Shown: positions 35,164-44,278, numbered from the stretch's first letter. The stretch is DNA of 64,000 nt from Bacillus sp. N13C7 (GCF_026790065.1 NZ_JALAMO010000007.1:680829-744828); one strand, 5' to 3'. Numbers and translations are program-made. Notes: generated by a model not told the origin, from the letters alone.

Positions 35164-36336
35164 ATGGAAAATTTCACTTATTATAATCCGACGAAGCTGA
35201 TCTTCGGAAAAGGCCAGATTGAACAATTAAAAAAAGAAATAAAGCAATACGGCAAGAACGTGCTGCTCGTATACGGCGGCGGAAGCATTAAACGCAACGG
35301 CCTATATGATCAAGTCACGAGCATTTTAAAAGAAGAGGGCGCTGTTGTCCATGAGCTGTCAGGTGTAGAGCCGAACCCGCGTCTTGCGACAGTGGAAAAA
35401 GGCATAGAGCTATGCAGAAACCATCACATTGATTTTCTGCTTGCAGTCGGCGGCGGAAGTGTTATTGACTGTACAAAAGCAATTGCTGCCGGCGCCAAAT
35501 ACGACGGCGATGCTTGGGACATCTTCAGCAAAAAAGTCACAGCAGAGGATGCGCTGCCATTTGGCACTGTTTTAACCCTTGCTGCGACTGGCTCTGAAAT
35601 GAACCCGGATTCCGTAATTACAAACTGGGAAACAAACGAAAAATATGTATGGGGCAGCAATGTGACTCATCCTCGCTTTTCTATTTTAGATCCTGTAAAT
35701 ACGTTCACTGTCCCAGAAAATCAAACCGTATACGGCATGGTGGACATGATGAGCCACGTATTCGAGCAATACTTTCATAATGTTGAAAATACACCGCTTC
35801 AGGACAGAATGTGCTTTGCGGTTCTGCAGACGGTTATCGAAACAGCTCCAAAGCTTCTTGAAGATCTGGAAAATTACGAGCTTCGTGAAACGATTTTGTA
35901 TGCAGGCACAATCGCTTTAAACGGTACGCTCCAAATGGGCTACTTTGGCGACTGGGCTACTCATACAATGGAACACGCCGTTTCAGCTGTATATGATATT
36001 CCGCATGCAGGGGGACTGGCGATCCTGTTCCCGAACTGGATGAGATATACGCTTGATACAAATGTAGGCCGCTTTAAAAACCTCATGCTCAACATGTTTG
36101 ACATTGATACAGAAGGCAAAACAGATAAAGAAATTGCGCTTGAAGGAATCGACAAGCTGTCTGCATTCTGGACAAGCCTCGGCGCGCCTTCCCGTCTTGC
36201 CGATTACAATATCGGAGAAGAAAAGCTGGAGCTGATTGCTGATATCGCAGCCAAAGAAATGGAACACGGCGGCTTCGGCAACTTCCAAAAACTGAACAAA
36301 GATGACGTGTTAGCCATCCTTCGCGCGTCTCTATAA
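35164..36336 (+). CDS. yugK: YugK, iron-dependent alcohol dehydrogenase, paralogue of YugJ
   Basis: 390 residues, same family and domain order as YugJ, with which it shares most of its sequence, including [29 protein letters not shown], the iron-ligand segment [13 protein letters not shown] and the His-rich [13 protein letters not shown]. The pair is a tandem duplication. ATG 35164 has TTGGAGG eight bases upstream; the frame before it is not protein-like. At 35096-35163 a separate short control region precedes it, so it may be expressed on its own. Confidence 0.9.
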   Translation: MENFTYYNPTKLIFGKGQIEQLKKEIKQYGKNVLLVYGGGSIKRNGLYDQVTSILKEEGAVVHELSGVEPNPRLATVEKGIELCRNHHIDFLLAVGGGSVIDCTKAIAAGAKYDGDAWDIFSKKVTAEDALPFGTVLTLAATGSEMNPDSVITNWETNEKYVWGSNVTHPRFSILDPVNTFTVPENQTVYGMVDMMSHVFEQYFHNVENTPLQDRMCFAVLQTVIETAPKLLEDLENYELRETILYAGTIALNGTLQMGYFGDWATHTMEHAVSAVYDIPHAGGLAILFPNWMRYTLDTNVGRFKNLMLNMFDIDTEGKTDKEIALEGIDKLSAFWTSLGAPSRLADYNIGEEKLELIADIAAKEMEHGGFGNFQKLNKDDVLAILRASL

Positions 36337-36340
36337 TCCC

Positions 36341-36374
36341 AAAGGGCGGAATCCAGTCATTCCGCCCTTTCTTC
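36341..36374 (+). terminator. yugK terminator
   Basis: AAAGGGCGGAAT (36341-36352) / ATTCCGCCCTTT (36359-36370), 12-bp perfect stem, weak T run. Confidence 0.8.
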
Positions 36375-36447
36375 TTGACTTGATTTCACAGATAAGTTCA
36401 TATAAAGTGAAAGATGAAAACATTATACCGTTATGGAGGGACAAGCA

Positions 36448-37800
36448 ATGACGCATGTACGCTTTGACTACTCAAAAGCGTTGACTTTCTTCAACGAACA
36501 TGAACTTACATACCTGCGGGACTTTGTAAAAACAGCACACCATAATATTCATGAAAAAACAGGCGCTGGCAGCGATTTTCTAGGCTGGGTGGACCTCCCT
36601 GAACATTATGATAAAGAAGAATTCGCGCGCATCAAAAAAAGCGCGGAAAAAATCAAATCTGACTCAGATGTATTGCTTGTTGTCGGCATCGGCGGTTCAT
36701 ACCTCGGGGCGCGGGCTGCGATTGAAGCGCTTAATCACGCATTTTATAATACATTGCCAAAAGCAAAACGCGGCAATCCGCAAGTGATTTTCATCGGAAA
36801 CAACATCAGTTCATCTTATATGAGAGATGTTATGGATCTTCTCGAAGATGTGGACTTCTCTATTAATGTGATTTCTAAATCAGGTACGACAACTGAACCT
36901 GCAATCGCTTTCCGCATTTTCCGCAAGATTCTTGAAGAGAAATACGGCAAAGAAGAAGCGAAAGCGCGGATTTACGCAACAACTGATAAAGAGCGCGGCG
37001 CATTAAAAACGCTTTCTAACGAAGAAGGCTTCGAGTCATTCGTTATCCCTGATGATGTCGGCGGCCGTTATTCTGTATTAACAGCTGTAGGCCTATTGCC
37101 GATTGCTGTAAGCGGCGTTAACATTGACGAGATGATGAAAGGCGCCTTGGATGCAAGCAAAGATTTTGCAACATCTGAACTGGAAGATAACCCTGCATAC
37201 CAATATGCGGTTGTTCGCAATGTACTTTATAATAAGGGCAAAACCATCGAAATGCTCATTAACTATGAGCCGGCGCTTCAATACTTTGCGGAATGGTGGA
37301 AGCAGCTGTTCGGAGAAAGTGAAGGGAAAGATGAGAAGGGCATATATCCTTCTTCCGCTAACTATTCTACAGATCTTCACTCTTTAGGCCAGTATGTACA
37401 AGAAGGCCGCAGAGATTTATTCGAAACAGTGCTGAACGTAGAGAAACCTAAACATGAACTGACAATCGAGGAAGCGGATAACGATCTCGACGGCTTAAAC
37501 TATTTAGCCGGTAAAACGGTTGATTTCGTGAACAAGAAAGCGTTCCAGGGCACGATGCTTGCCCATACAGACGGAAATGTTCCGAACTTAATCGTCAACA
37601 TTCCTGAGCTGAATGCATATACTTTTGGATACCTTGTATATTTCTTCGAAAAAGCCTGCGCGATGAGCGGTTATCTCCTTGGCGTCAATCCATTTGACCA
37701 GCCTGGAGTAGAAGCGTATAAAGTCAATATGTTTGCGTTGCTTGGCAAACCTGGCTTTGAAGAGAAAAAAGCAGAGCTTGAAAAACGTCTGGAAGATTAA
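36448..37800 (+). CDS. pgi: Glucose-6-phosphate isomerase
   Basis: 450 residues, phosphoglucose isomerase family (PF00342), of the short bacterial type. Phosphate-binding [18 protein letters not shown] and [16 protein letters not shown] are clear, as are [16 protein letters not shown] and the C-terminal signature [16 protein letters not shown] with the catalytic Lys. Converts glucose-6-phosphate and fructose-6-phosphate in glycolysis. ATG 36448 has TATGGAGGGA upstream. Codon use is biased as in other central-metabolism genes. Confidence 0.98.
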   Translation: MTHVRFDYSKALTFFNEHELTYLRDFVKTAHHNIHEKTGAGSDFLGWVDLPEHYDKEEFARIKKSAEKIKSDSDVLLVVGIGGSYLGARAAIEALNHAFYNTLPKAKRGNPQVIFIGNNISSSYMRDVMDLLEDVDFSINVISKSGTTTEPAIAFRIFRKILEEKYGKEEAKARIYATTDKERGALKTLSNEEGFESFVIPDDVGGRYSVLTAVGLLPIAVSGVNIDEMMKGALDASKDFATSELEDNPAYQYAVVRNVLYNKGKTIEMLINYEPALQYFAEWWKQLFGESEGKDEKGIYPSSANYSTDLHSLGQYVQEGRRDLFETVLNVEKPKHELTIEEADNDLDGLNYLAGKTVDFVNKKAFQGTMLAHTDGNVPNLIVNIPELNAYTFGYLVYFFEKACAMSGYLLGVNPFDQPGVEAYKVNMFALLGKPGFEEKKAELEKRLED

Positions 37801-37808
37801 TGTGGAAA

Positions 37809-37838
37809 AGCTGACTGGCACTTGCCGGTCGGCTTTTT
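37809..37838 (+). terminator. pgi terminator
   Basis: AGCTGACTGGC (37809-37819) / GCCGGTCGGCT (37824-37834) with two wobble pairs, then T5. Confidence 0.85.
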
Positions 37839-37858
37839 ATAAAATCAGAAAGGTGCTG

Positions 37859-38230
37859 ATGTTCATGAAACAAATGATTAAACATTTCATCATTGCCGTT
37901 TTTTCTGCAGCTGTTTTAAGCGTCCTTATTTACTTTGATACCGTGAATACAGAGTTGTCTTCAAGCTTCGGCGGTACGCTGTCGCACTTTTTCATCCACG
38001 CCTTTCTTCTCATTGGTTTGCCGCTTGCGCTTTTTACCGATGCGGTACACCGGATTTTGCATCTAAAACGATCTCATACTCTGCTTACTAAATTAGGACT
38101 GTATGCTGCAGTTGTATATGTTTCATGGGAATCGGTTGCAGAGCTTGCAGCGGCAATGGCTGTTTACTTCATAATTGAATGCGCTTTCTTTTCTGTTGGA
38201 CGCACGAAAGAAACAACGATTTCCATGTAG
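37859..38230 (+). CDS. yugM: YugM, small membrane protein of unknown function
   Basis: 123 residues (121 from the ATG at 37865) with three or four hydrophobic helices (IIAVFSAAVLSVLIYF; FFIHAFLLIGLPLALF; LGLYAAVVYVSW; ELAAAMAVYFIIECAFF). AGAAAGGTG lies just upstream, better spaced for 37865. No known family function. Directly downstream of pgi's terminator. Confidence 0.7.
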   Translation: MFMKQMIKHFIIAVFSAAVLSVLIYFDTVNTELSSSFGGTLSHFFIHAFLLIGLPLALFTDAVHRILHLKRSHTLLTKLGLYAAVVYVSWESVAELAAAMAVYFIIECAFFSVGRTKETTISM

Positions 38231-38290
38231 TGCGCCCCTGAATGAAGTCTTGATGGGCGGGACAGGATAAGTGAAAAAAGGGGCATTTTG

Positions 38291-38695
38291 ATGATTACAA
38301 TACCTTCCGCGATAGATGGGCAGTCTTTTCTGCTGCAAGAGCTGGAACAAGTGATGAAGCCGCTCGGTTATGTGATAAACGGCGGCTGGGAATACGATCA
38401 TGGCTACTTTGATTATAAGATTGATGATAGAGACGGCTATTTGTTTTTAAGGATTCCTGTCAATGCGGTACAGGGCAGTCTCGATGAACGCGGGGCGGCC
38501 GTGCGGATCGGGACGCCATTTATGCTGAGGCAGGTGTTTCAAGCGGATCTTGATGACAATGCCAAGGGAGGGCCGTTCCAATCACTGTTTAATCAATTTT
38601 CCGAGCCGGAGAGGCGTGATGCGGAAATTGATCCGGCGTATTTGGATATCGGCGCCTCCCTTGTGAAAGAATTGGAGGATATTCTGCTGCATTAG
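38291..38695 (+). CDS. yugN: YugN-like protein of unknown function
   Basis: 134 residues, YugN family (PF08868): a single alpha/beta domain with GYVINGGWEYDHGYFDYKID and a long central helix. AAAAGGGG is seven bases before the ATG. No membrane segment. Its last four bases overlap the end of the convergent yugO, and no terminator is visible between them. Confidence 0.8.
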   Translation: MITIPSAIDGQSFLLQELEQVMKPLGYVINGGWEYDHGYFDYKIDDRDGYLFLRIPVNAVQGSLDERGAAVRIGTPFMLRQVFQADLDDNAKGGPFQSLFNQFSEPERRDAEIDPAYLDIGASLVKELEDILLH

Positions 38696-39675
38696 ATCGC
38701 AAGAAATCGGTCTGTTTCGAGCACTTTATATGTAAGAGGAGGGGAGATCATCGGCCCTTCCTCTTTTTGTATGCCGATAATTGTTGTATTCTGGTCAAGG
38801 AAATAGAGGACACACGCCTTATAAGCGGCTCCCTTTAGGTCATCAGGAACAGGTAGAAGCCTCACATGCTGTTGAAGTGTCAGGTTGATTTCATTATGCT
38901 TAGACGGCCGTAATTTGATTTGGTAATGCTGCAGCATCGCCCGGCTGATAAATTCTGATGTTCCGATGATTTGATTGGCGCCTGCCCGCTCTGCGTTAAT
39001 GACAAACCGGTCAGTCAAAATTTCAACGATGCAGTAAGCAAGGGGATTAAGCCCTTTAACAGATAAAAGAGTCAGCACTGACAGCATATCTGCTTCAGTT
39101 TCACTTTTATACTGATCGGCTGTCACCATCACTGACTCCGCTTCAGCAACATTGGCCCGTTTCAATGTCTCATCATCGGCGGCGTGCCCGCGTATGAAAT
39201 GGACGTTTTCGATAAGCGGGCCTTCTTTTAAAGATTCATCAATCAGCACAACCGTCTTGGAAGGGGCCATAAGCTGCAGCTCCTTCAGCAGACGGTTTGT
39301 TTTTTCATTCCACCCGATCATAATGATGTGGCCCCGCCCTTTGTAAGCAACTTTTCCTTCGATGTAGCGGTGCTGCCTGCTGAATGCTGCCGCTGATAAT
39401 GTGGCAAAATATGCAGTGACAAAGCTTGCTCCGCTTAAAATCAGCAGAATTCCGGCTGCCTGCCCCAGCGGTGTGTGCGGCACATAGTCACCGTATCCGA
39501 CTGTTGAAACCGTAACAACAGCCCACCAAATGCCTTCAAATACCGAAGTGAACTGCTTTGGCTCAAGCACATAAATGATTTGGCCGAACAAAAGAATCAG
39601 ACATAAAATAATTATCCCGATTCGGATAAATAACGGCCACCTCAGCCATGCAATAAATATCCGATTTGATTTCAT
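38692..39675 (-). CDS. yugO: YugO, potassium channel with RCK domain
   Basis: 327 residues. Two membrane helices flank a pore loop with the selectivity filter TVGYGD (58-63) in VTVSTVGYGDYVPH. Then a cytosolic RCK/TrkA-N domain (GHIIMIGWNEKTNRLLKEL; SVMVTADQYKSETEADMLS) as in MthK-type channels. In B. subtilis YugO releases K+ and drives electrical signalling in biofilms. The ATG overlaps the mstX stop by four bases (ATGA), so the two are coupled. Confidence 0.95.
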   Translation of the reverse strand: MKSNRIFIAWLRWPLFIRIGIIILCLILLFGQIIYVLEPKQFTSVFEGIWWAVVTVSTVGYGDYVPHTPLGQAAGILLILSGASFVTAYFATLSAAAFSRQHRYIEGKVAYKGRGHIIMIGWNEKTNRLLKELQLMAPSKTVVLIDESLKEGPLIENVHFIRGHAADDETLKRANVAEAESVMVTADQYKSETEADMLSVLTLLSVKGLNPLAYCIVEILTDRFVINAERAGANQIIGTSEFISRAMLQHYQIKLRPSKHNEINLTLQQHVRLLPVPDDLKGAAYKACVLYFLDQNTTIIGIQKEEGPMISPPLTYKVLETDRFLAI

Positions 39676-39926
39676 TCTTTTTCTCCTTCTTCGGATAAAG
39701 AGATGGATAATATCTGCTTAATAATGGTATTTAATTTCTCATTCAGCTTTTCCTGGCCGTACATATCCCGGGCCTGCTTCATTAAATCGGCTGTATCATC
39801 ATCCAGCTGAATAAGCGGCTCATCGATTTCCGACTCATTGTAAAGCTGGATAAATGCGTCCAGTCCTTCATTCATTCGGTCGATTGCTGTGCTCAGCTGT
39901 TCCTTTTCCTCACTCGTCACTTTCAT
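39672..39926 (-). CDS. mstX: MstX (Mistic), membrane-associated protein; short 84-residue form
   Basis: 84 residues from MKVTSEEKEQLSTAI to SEEGEKE, a compact bundle of four short acidic helices. In B. subtilis 168 the gene is known as a 110-residue protein with an extra N-terminus (MFCTFFEKHHRKWDILLEK...). Here that extra part is in another frame because an A run has five A instead of six (minus strand, about 39947-39952), so only the short form can be made, as in homologues from related species. An ATG three codons upstream (39935) is an alternative start and forms TGATG with the end of the upstream short frame. Mistic integrates into the membrane and belongs with yugO. Confidence 0.88.
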   Translation of the reverse strand: MKVTSEEKEQLSTAIDRMNEGLDAFIQLYNESEIDEPLIQLDDDTADLMKQARDMYGQEKLNEKLNTIIKQILSISLSEEGEKE

Positions 39927-39934
39927 AGCTTCCA

Positions 39935-40003
39935 TCACACCCGTACTTTTTCTAACAGTATGTCCCACTTCGGTTGATGTTTTTCAAAAAATGAACAAAA
40001 CAT
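39935..40003 (-). CDS. 22-codon leader frame, relic of the Mistic N-terminal extension
   Basis: ATG at 40003 opens MFCSFFEKHQPKWDILLEK, clearly the same as the N-terminal part of 168 Mistic, then VRV and TGA at 39935-39937. The stop overlaps the ATG at 39935 (TGATG), which starts an 87-residue Mistic frame. It may be a plain frameshift relic or a translated leader coupled to mstX. GGAG lies 15 bases upstream, which is rather far. Confidence 0.5.
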   Translation of the reverse strand: MFCSFFEKHQPKWDILLEKVRV

Positions 40004-40049
40004 ATAAAAACGGATTTCTCCATAAACTAAAACAAAAAGGATGAAAAAG

Positions 40050-40313
40050 ATGACGATCTTTCAAAGAACGATCGTGGTTTTGATCGGTACGCAGCTGGCG
40101 GCATCTGGAGTGATTTTGTTTATTTTCGATTTGAATTCCTATAATCACTTTTCCGGCAGCTTCTCTTGGCTTCATTTTCTGAAAGAGCTGGTCGGCAGCT
40201 TCACCTTTTATTTGTTTTCAGCAGGTTTGTTCTTTCTGCTGATTGGATTGTGTGCTCCGAGCCGGAAGAAAAAGCGCATTCCTGTACACGGGAAAGAAAA
40301 CTCATTAAAATAA
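40050..40313 (+). CDS. Small two-helix membrane protein, function unknown
   Basis: 87 residues. Two membrane helices (TIVVLIGTQLAASGVILFIF and FYLFSAGLFFLLIGLCA) flank a short loop, and the C-terminus is very basic (PSRKKKRIPVHGKENSLK). The ATG at 40050 is 10 bases after AAAAAGG; an ATG three codons before is too close to it. Divergent from mstX-yugO and 41 bases before yugP in the same direction. Not recognised as any named family. Confidence 0.6.
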   Translation: MTIFQRTIVVLIGTQLAASGVILFIFDLNSYNHFSGSFSWLHFLKELVGSFTFYLFSAGLFFLLIGLCAPSRKKKRIPVHGKENSLK

Positions 40314-40354
40314 TCGTAATAGAGAAATGATCATGAACAAAGGATGATGAAAAA

Positions 40355-41032
40355 ATGCTGTTTATATTTTTAACAATAGCCGCATTGGGATTGTCGTTTT
40401 GGGCACAATTTAAAGTGAAGAGCAACTTTGATAAATATTCAAAAGTGGAAGCCTCAAGCGGACGTACAGGGGCAGAAACGGCAAGACGGATTTTAGATAT
40501 AAACGGTCTTTACGACGTGCCGGTCGAACCGGTAAGAGGTACTTTAACAGACCATTACGACCCGACAAGACGGGTGGTGCGTTTATCTGAGCCGGTCTAT
40601 TACGGCCGCTCAATTTCCGCCATATCCGTAGCTTCCCATGAAGTCGGACATGCCTTGCAGCATCAGGAGTCATATGGTGCGCTTGTGCTGAGACACAAAA
40701 TCTTCCCAGTTGTGAATTTTGCATCCGGTGTAGCTCCTATGCTTTTCTTAGGAGGCATGCTTCTCGGCAGCCTGAATCTCATCGGGCTTGGCATCATTCT
40801 GTTTTCAGCAGCTGTCTTTTTCCAGCTGATTACACTGCCTGTCGAATTCAATGCCAGTTCACGCGCGAAGCAGATTATTGTGTCAGAAGGATTCATCCGA
40901 AACAATGAAGAAAATGGGGTAAATAAAGTGCTGAGCGCCGCTGCCTTAACGTATGTGGCCGCCGCCCTGGTTTCCCTGTTTGAGCTTCTTCGCTTTGTGA
41001 TGATCTTCTTAAACGGTCGTAATGAGAATTAA
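40355..41032 (+). CDS. yugP: YugP, membrane zinc metallopeptidase
   Basis: 225 residues, peptidase family PF04298. HExxH is present as VASHEVGHALQHQ with His95, Glu96 and His99. Membrane helices at the N-terminus (LFIFLTIAALGLSFWAQF), two in the middle (about 125-165) and one at the C-terminus. ATG 40355 follows AAAGGATGATG. Target proteins unknown. Possibly co-transcribed with the small gene upstream. Confidence 0.88.
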   Translation: MLFIFLTIAALGLSFWAQFKVKSNFDKYSKVEASSGRTGAETARRILDINGLYDVPVEPVRGTLTDHYDPTRRVVRLSEPVYYGRSISAISVASHEVGHALQHQESYGALVLRHKIFPVVNFASGVAPMLFLGGMLLGSLNLIGLGIILFSAAVFFQLITLPVEFNASSRAKQIIVSEGFIRNNEENGVNKVLSAAALTYVAAALVSLFELLRFVMIFLNGRNEN

Positions 41033-41045
41033 CGTTAAGGAGGTG

Positions 41046-41079
41046 GCCCCTTACCATTTTTATGGTAAGGGCTTTTTTT
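41046..41079 (+). terminator. yugP terminator, or hairpin in the yugS leader
   Basis: CCCTTACCAT (41048-41057), loop TTTT, ATGGTAAGGG (41062-41071), then C and T7 (41073-41079). A strong Shine-Dalgarno AAGGAGGTGG (41037-41046) lies directly before it and the yugS TTG (41078) directly after it. Confidence 0.8.
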
Positions 41080-42367
41080 GCTTATTTTACAATTGATCGC
41101 CATTTTTGTTTTGATTGGCATTACGGCTGTTTTTGTTGCAGCGGAATTTGCGATCGTCAAAATCAGAGGCTCAAAAATCAATCAGCTCATCGAAAGCGGT
41201 GACAGCCGGGCGCTTGCCGCGCATAAAATCATCTCCAATCTAGACGAGTATTTATCAGCCTGCCAGCTCGGGATTACCATTACAGCTCTCGGCCTCGGAT
41301 GGCTTGGTGAACCGACATTTGAACGTATGCTTCATCCCTTATTTACAATGACAGGCATGCCGGAACCAATTAACCACATTGTCACATTTGTAGTTGCATT
41401 TATCATCGTCACTTTTTTGCATGTGGTGATGGGTGAGCTTGCCCCGAAAACGGTTTCCATTCAAAAGGCTGAAGCTGTCAGTTTATGGATTGCAAAGCCG
41501 CTGATCTGGTTTTATAAAATCACATATCCGTTTATTAAAACATTGAACGGCTCTGCAAGCTTTCTTGTGAAATTGTTTGGCTTTCATTCAGTGAAGGAGC
41601 ATGAGGTTGTTATCAGCGAAGAGGAACTGAGGCTGATCCTGTCAGAAAGCTATGAAAAGGGAGAAATCAATCAGTCTGAATTCCGCTATGTGAATAAGAT
41701 TTTTGAATTCGACAACCGGGTAGCAAGAGAGATTATGATTCCGCGGACAGAAATTGCGGTCATTTCTTTGGAGCAGTCGCTTGAAGAAGCGATTCATCAC
41801 ATTATTAATGAACGGTATACTCGCTACCCTGTCATCAAGGATGACAAGGATCATATTTTAGGGATCATCAACAGCAAAGACATGTTTAAAGCCTATTTTC
41901 TCGGCCAGCCGATCAAGCTGAAGCAGATCATGAGGCCCGTCATCAGGGTCATTGAAAGCATTCCTGTTCAGCAGCTTTTGATCCGCATGCAAAAGGAGCG
42001 GATTCACATGGCGATTCTCGTAGATGAATACGGGGGAACGGCGGGCCTTGTCACTGTTGAGGATATTATCGAGGAAATCGTCGGGGAAATCCGCGATGAA
42101 TATGATCAGGACGAAGCACCGCACATTTTGAGAAAAGGCGAGCACCATTATGTAATGGATGGAAAAGCGCTTATAGACGAAGTAAACGATCTGCTCGACA
42201 TTGCCATTGAAAATGAAGAAATTGATACGATTGCAGGCTGGCTTCTGACCCAAAAAATGGAGCTGAAAGCAGGAGATGTGATACACGCAGAGGGTTGTGA
42301 ATTTAAAATCCTCGACGCCGAAGATCATCACATCCGTTTTGTAGAAATTAAAAAAACCGACTTTTAA
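41078..42367 (+). CDS. yugS: YugS, CNNM/CorC-type membrane protein with CBS domains
   Basis: 429 residues. N-terminal DUF21/CNNM membrane domain (about 1-190; ITAVFVAAEFAIVKIRGSK, LGLGWLGEPTFE, HVVMGELAPKTVSIQKAE), a CBS pair (REIMIPRTEIAVISLEQ; RYTRYPVIKDDKDHILGIIN; MAILVDEYGGTAGLVTVEDI), and a C-terminal CorC_HlyC domain (about 345-425). Family members export Mg2+ or other divalent ions. The only possible in-frame start is TTG 41078, because a stop lies four codons earlier. Its Shine-Dalgarno is separated from it by the hairpin above. Confidence 0.88.
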   Translation: MLILQLIAIFVLIGITAVFVAAEFAIVKIRGSKINQLIESGDSRALAAHKIISNLDEYLSACQLGITITALGLGWLGEPTFERMLHPLFTMTGMPEPINHIVTFVVAFIIVTFLHVVMGELAPKTVSIQKAEAVSLWIAKPLIWFYKITYPFIKTLNGSASFLVKLFGFHSVKEHEVVISEEELRLILSESYEKGEINQSEFRYVNKIFEFDNRVAREIMIPRTEIAVISLEQSLEEAIHHIINERYTRYPVIKDDKDHILGIINSKDMFKAYFLGQPIKLKQIMRPVIRVIESIPVQQLLIRMQKERIHMAILVDEYGGTAGLVTVEDIIEEIVGEIRDEYDQDEAPHILRKGEHHYVMDGKALIDEVNDLLDIAIENEEIDTIAGWLLTQKMELKAGDVIHAEGCEFKILDAEDHHIRFVEIKKTDF

Positions 42368-42371
42368 TAAA

Positions 42372-42402
42372 AAGCAGCCGAAGAGTGAGCGGCTGTTTTT
42401 TT
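42372..42402 (+). terminator. yugS terminator
   Basis: CAGCCG (42375-42380) / CGGCTG (42390-42395) followed by T7. Confidence 0.85.
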
Positions 42403-42496
42403 ATTGCGGCAGGTGCGTTTTCTGAAAAAGCAATGCTGTGAAGCCTTTTTTCTACATAAGATATACAGACCGGGACAGTTAGGAGGGAGTGGCAGT

Positions 42497-44158
42497 ATGA
42501 AAAAGGCTTGGTGGAAGGAAGCGGTTGTCTACCAAATTTACCCCCGCAGTTTTAAAGATTCAAATGGCGACGGAATCGGGGATATTCAGGGGATCAGATC
42601 CAAGCTTCCCTACATAAAAGAGCTGGGCGCTGATGTGATCTGGATTTGCCCGCTGTATGATTCACCCAATGCTGATAACGGCTATGATATCAGGGATTAC
42701 CAAAACATACTAAGCGATTTTGGCACGATGGCTGATTTCGACCAGCTGCTTGATGACATTCATAAGCTGGGCATGAAGCTGATTATGGATCTTGTTGTGA
42801 ACCATACAAGCGACGAACACCCATGGTTCATCGAATCTCGTTCATCTATACACTCCGAAAAGCGCGACTGGTATATTTGGAAGGATGGCAAGAACGGGAA
42901 AGCGCCTAACAATTGGGAAAGTATTTTCGGCGGGCCGGCTTGGCAGTATGATCAAAAGACAAGCCAGTATTATCTTCACCTTTTTGATAAAAAACAGCCT
43001 GATTTGAATTGGGAAAATGAAAAGGTGAGAAATGCCGTTTATGACATGATCAATTGGTGGCTTGATAAAGGCATTGACGGATTTCGGGTGGATGCGATTA
43101 CGCATATTAAGAAAAAAGAAGGGCTTCCTGATCTGCCGAATCCAAAAGGGCTGGACTGCGTGCCTTCTTATCCCTTTCATATGAATGCTGAGGGCATTAT
43201 GGATTTTTTAACAGAGCTGGAGGCAAACACATTTTCCAGCTATCCGATTATGACAGTCGGTGAGGCAAACGGTGTATCTGCAAAGGAAGCGGCTGATTGG
43301 GCTGGAGAAAAAAACGGCATCTTCAGCATGATTTTTCAATTTGAGCATCTCGGCCTGTGGGATGTAGAGATCAATGAAAGCATTGATATCGCTTCCTTCA
43401 AACGAATCCTAACAGAGTGGCAGGACAGTCTTGAAGGGATCGGCTGGAATGCTCTGTTTATGGAAAACCACGACCAGCCCCGTTCAGTTTCTGTGTGGGG
43501 AGACGATGGAGTGTACCTGAAAGAAAGTGCAAAAGCGCTTGCCGCTGTTTATTTTCTCATGAAAGGCACACCGTTTATTTATCAGGGACAGGAACTTGGG
43601 ATGACAAACGTGGCATTTCCTTCTATTGAGGACTATGATGATGTTGCCATGAAACGCCTGTATGAAACAAAAACGGCGAAAGGCGCGTCACACGAGGATG
43701 TAATGAAGATTGTCTGGAAAAAGGGAAGAGACAATTCACGAACGCCAATGCAATGGAATGCTGATCCATACGCTGGATTTTCTGAGGCCAAACCGTGGAT
43801 CGGAATCAATGAGAATTACAAGTGGCTGAATGCCGAGGCGCAAAAAAACGACAAAACATCCGTTTACCATTTTTACAAAAGCTTGATCAAGCTGCGCCAA
43901 ACATACAATGTTTTTATCGATGGGACATACGAGCTTATGTTACCGGAAGATCAGCAAATCTTTGCATATCTTCGGAAGAGCAATGACCATACTGCACTGA
44001 TTGCAGCCAATCTGACAGGAACGCCGGCCTTTTTCAAGCATGCCGGATTGCCATTGTCATCAGACGCACTCGTATTGTCAAATGTGGAAACAGAGCCCCA
44101 CAAGCACATCACATCAGTACTGTTAAAGCCGTATGAAGCAAGAATATATGTATGGTGA
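42497..44158 (+). CDS. yugT: YugT, GH13 alpha-glucosidase (oligo-1,6-glucosidase type)
   Basis: 553 residues. The four conserved GH13 regions are visible: MDLVVNHTSDEHPWF, DGFRVDAITHI (nucleophile Asp), TVGEANG (acid Glu) and MENHDQPRSVS (Asp). The start MKKAWWKEAVVYQIYPRSFKD is typical of cytosolic oligo-1,6-glucosidases; no signal peptide. AGGAGGG is 9 bases before ATG 42497; the frame is open earlier but without a match. Splits isomaltose-like and possibly alpha-1,4 oligosaccharides. Single gene. Confidence 0.93.
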   Translation: MKKAWWKEAVVYQIYPRSFKDSNGDGIGDIQGIRSKLPYIKELGADVIWICPLYDSPNADNGYDIRDYQNILSDFGTMADFDQLLDDIHKLGMKLIMDLVVNHTSDEHPWFIESRSSIHSEKRDWYIWKDGKNGKAPNNWESIFGGPAWQYDQKTSQYYLHLFDKKQPDLNWENEKVRNAVYDMINWWLDKGIDGFRVDAITHIKKKEGLPDLPNPKGLDCVPSYPFHMNAEGIMDFLTELEANTFSSYPIMTVGEANGVSAKEAADWAGEKNGIFSMIFQFEHLGLWDVEINESIDIASFKRILTEWQDSLEGIGWNALFMENHDQPRSVSVWGDDGVYLKESAKALAAVYFLMKGTPFIYQGQELGMTNVAFPSIEDYDDVAMKRLYETKTAKGASHEDVMKIVWKKGRDNSRTPMQWNADPYAGFSEAKPWIGINENYKWLNAEAQKNDKTSVYHFYKSLIKLRQTYNVFIDGTYELMLPEDQQIFAYLRKSNDHTALIAANLTGTPAFFKHAGLPLSSDALVLSNVETEPHKHITSVLLKPYEARIYVW

Positions 44159-44160
44159 TC

Positions 44161-44188
44161 AACTCCAGCCAGAGACTGGAGTTTTTTG
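44161..44188 (+). terminator. yugT terminator
   Basis: AACTCCAG (44161-44168) / CTGGAGTT (44175-44182) then T6. Confidence 0.88.
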
Positions 44189-44278
44189 TTTTTATCAGGT
44201 TTATATGAGCAGTTTAACAGGAAAAAAAGAACACAGAACGAATTAGCAAATGAAGCGGACAAATGAAAGGAGAAACAA

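Noticed and set aside
36375..36406. TTGACT ... TATAAA as pgi promoter
   Set aside because: Spacing of 20 is too long; shifted combinations are poor, so no call is made.
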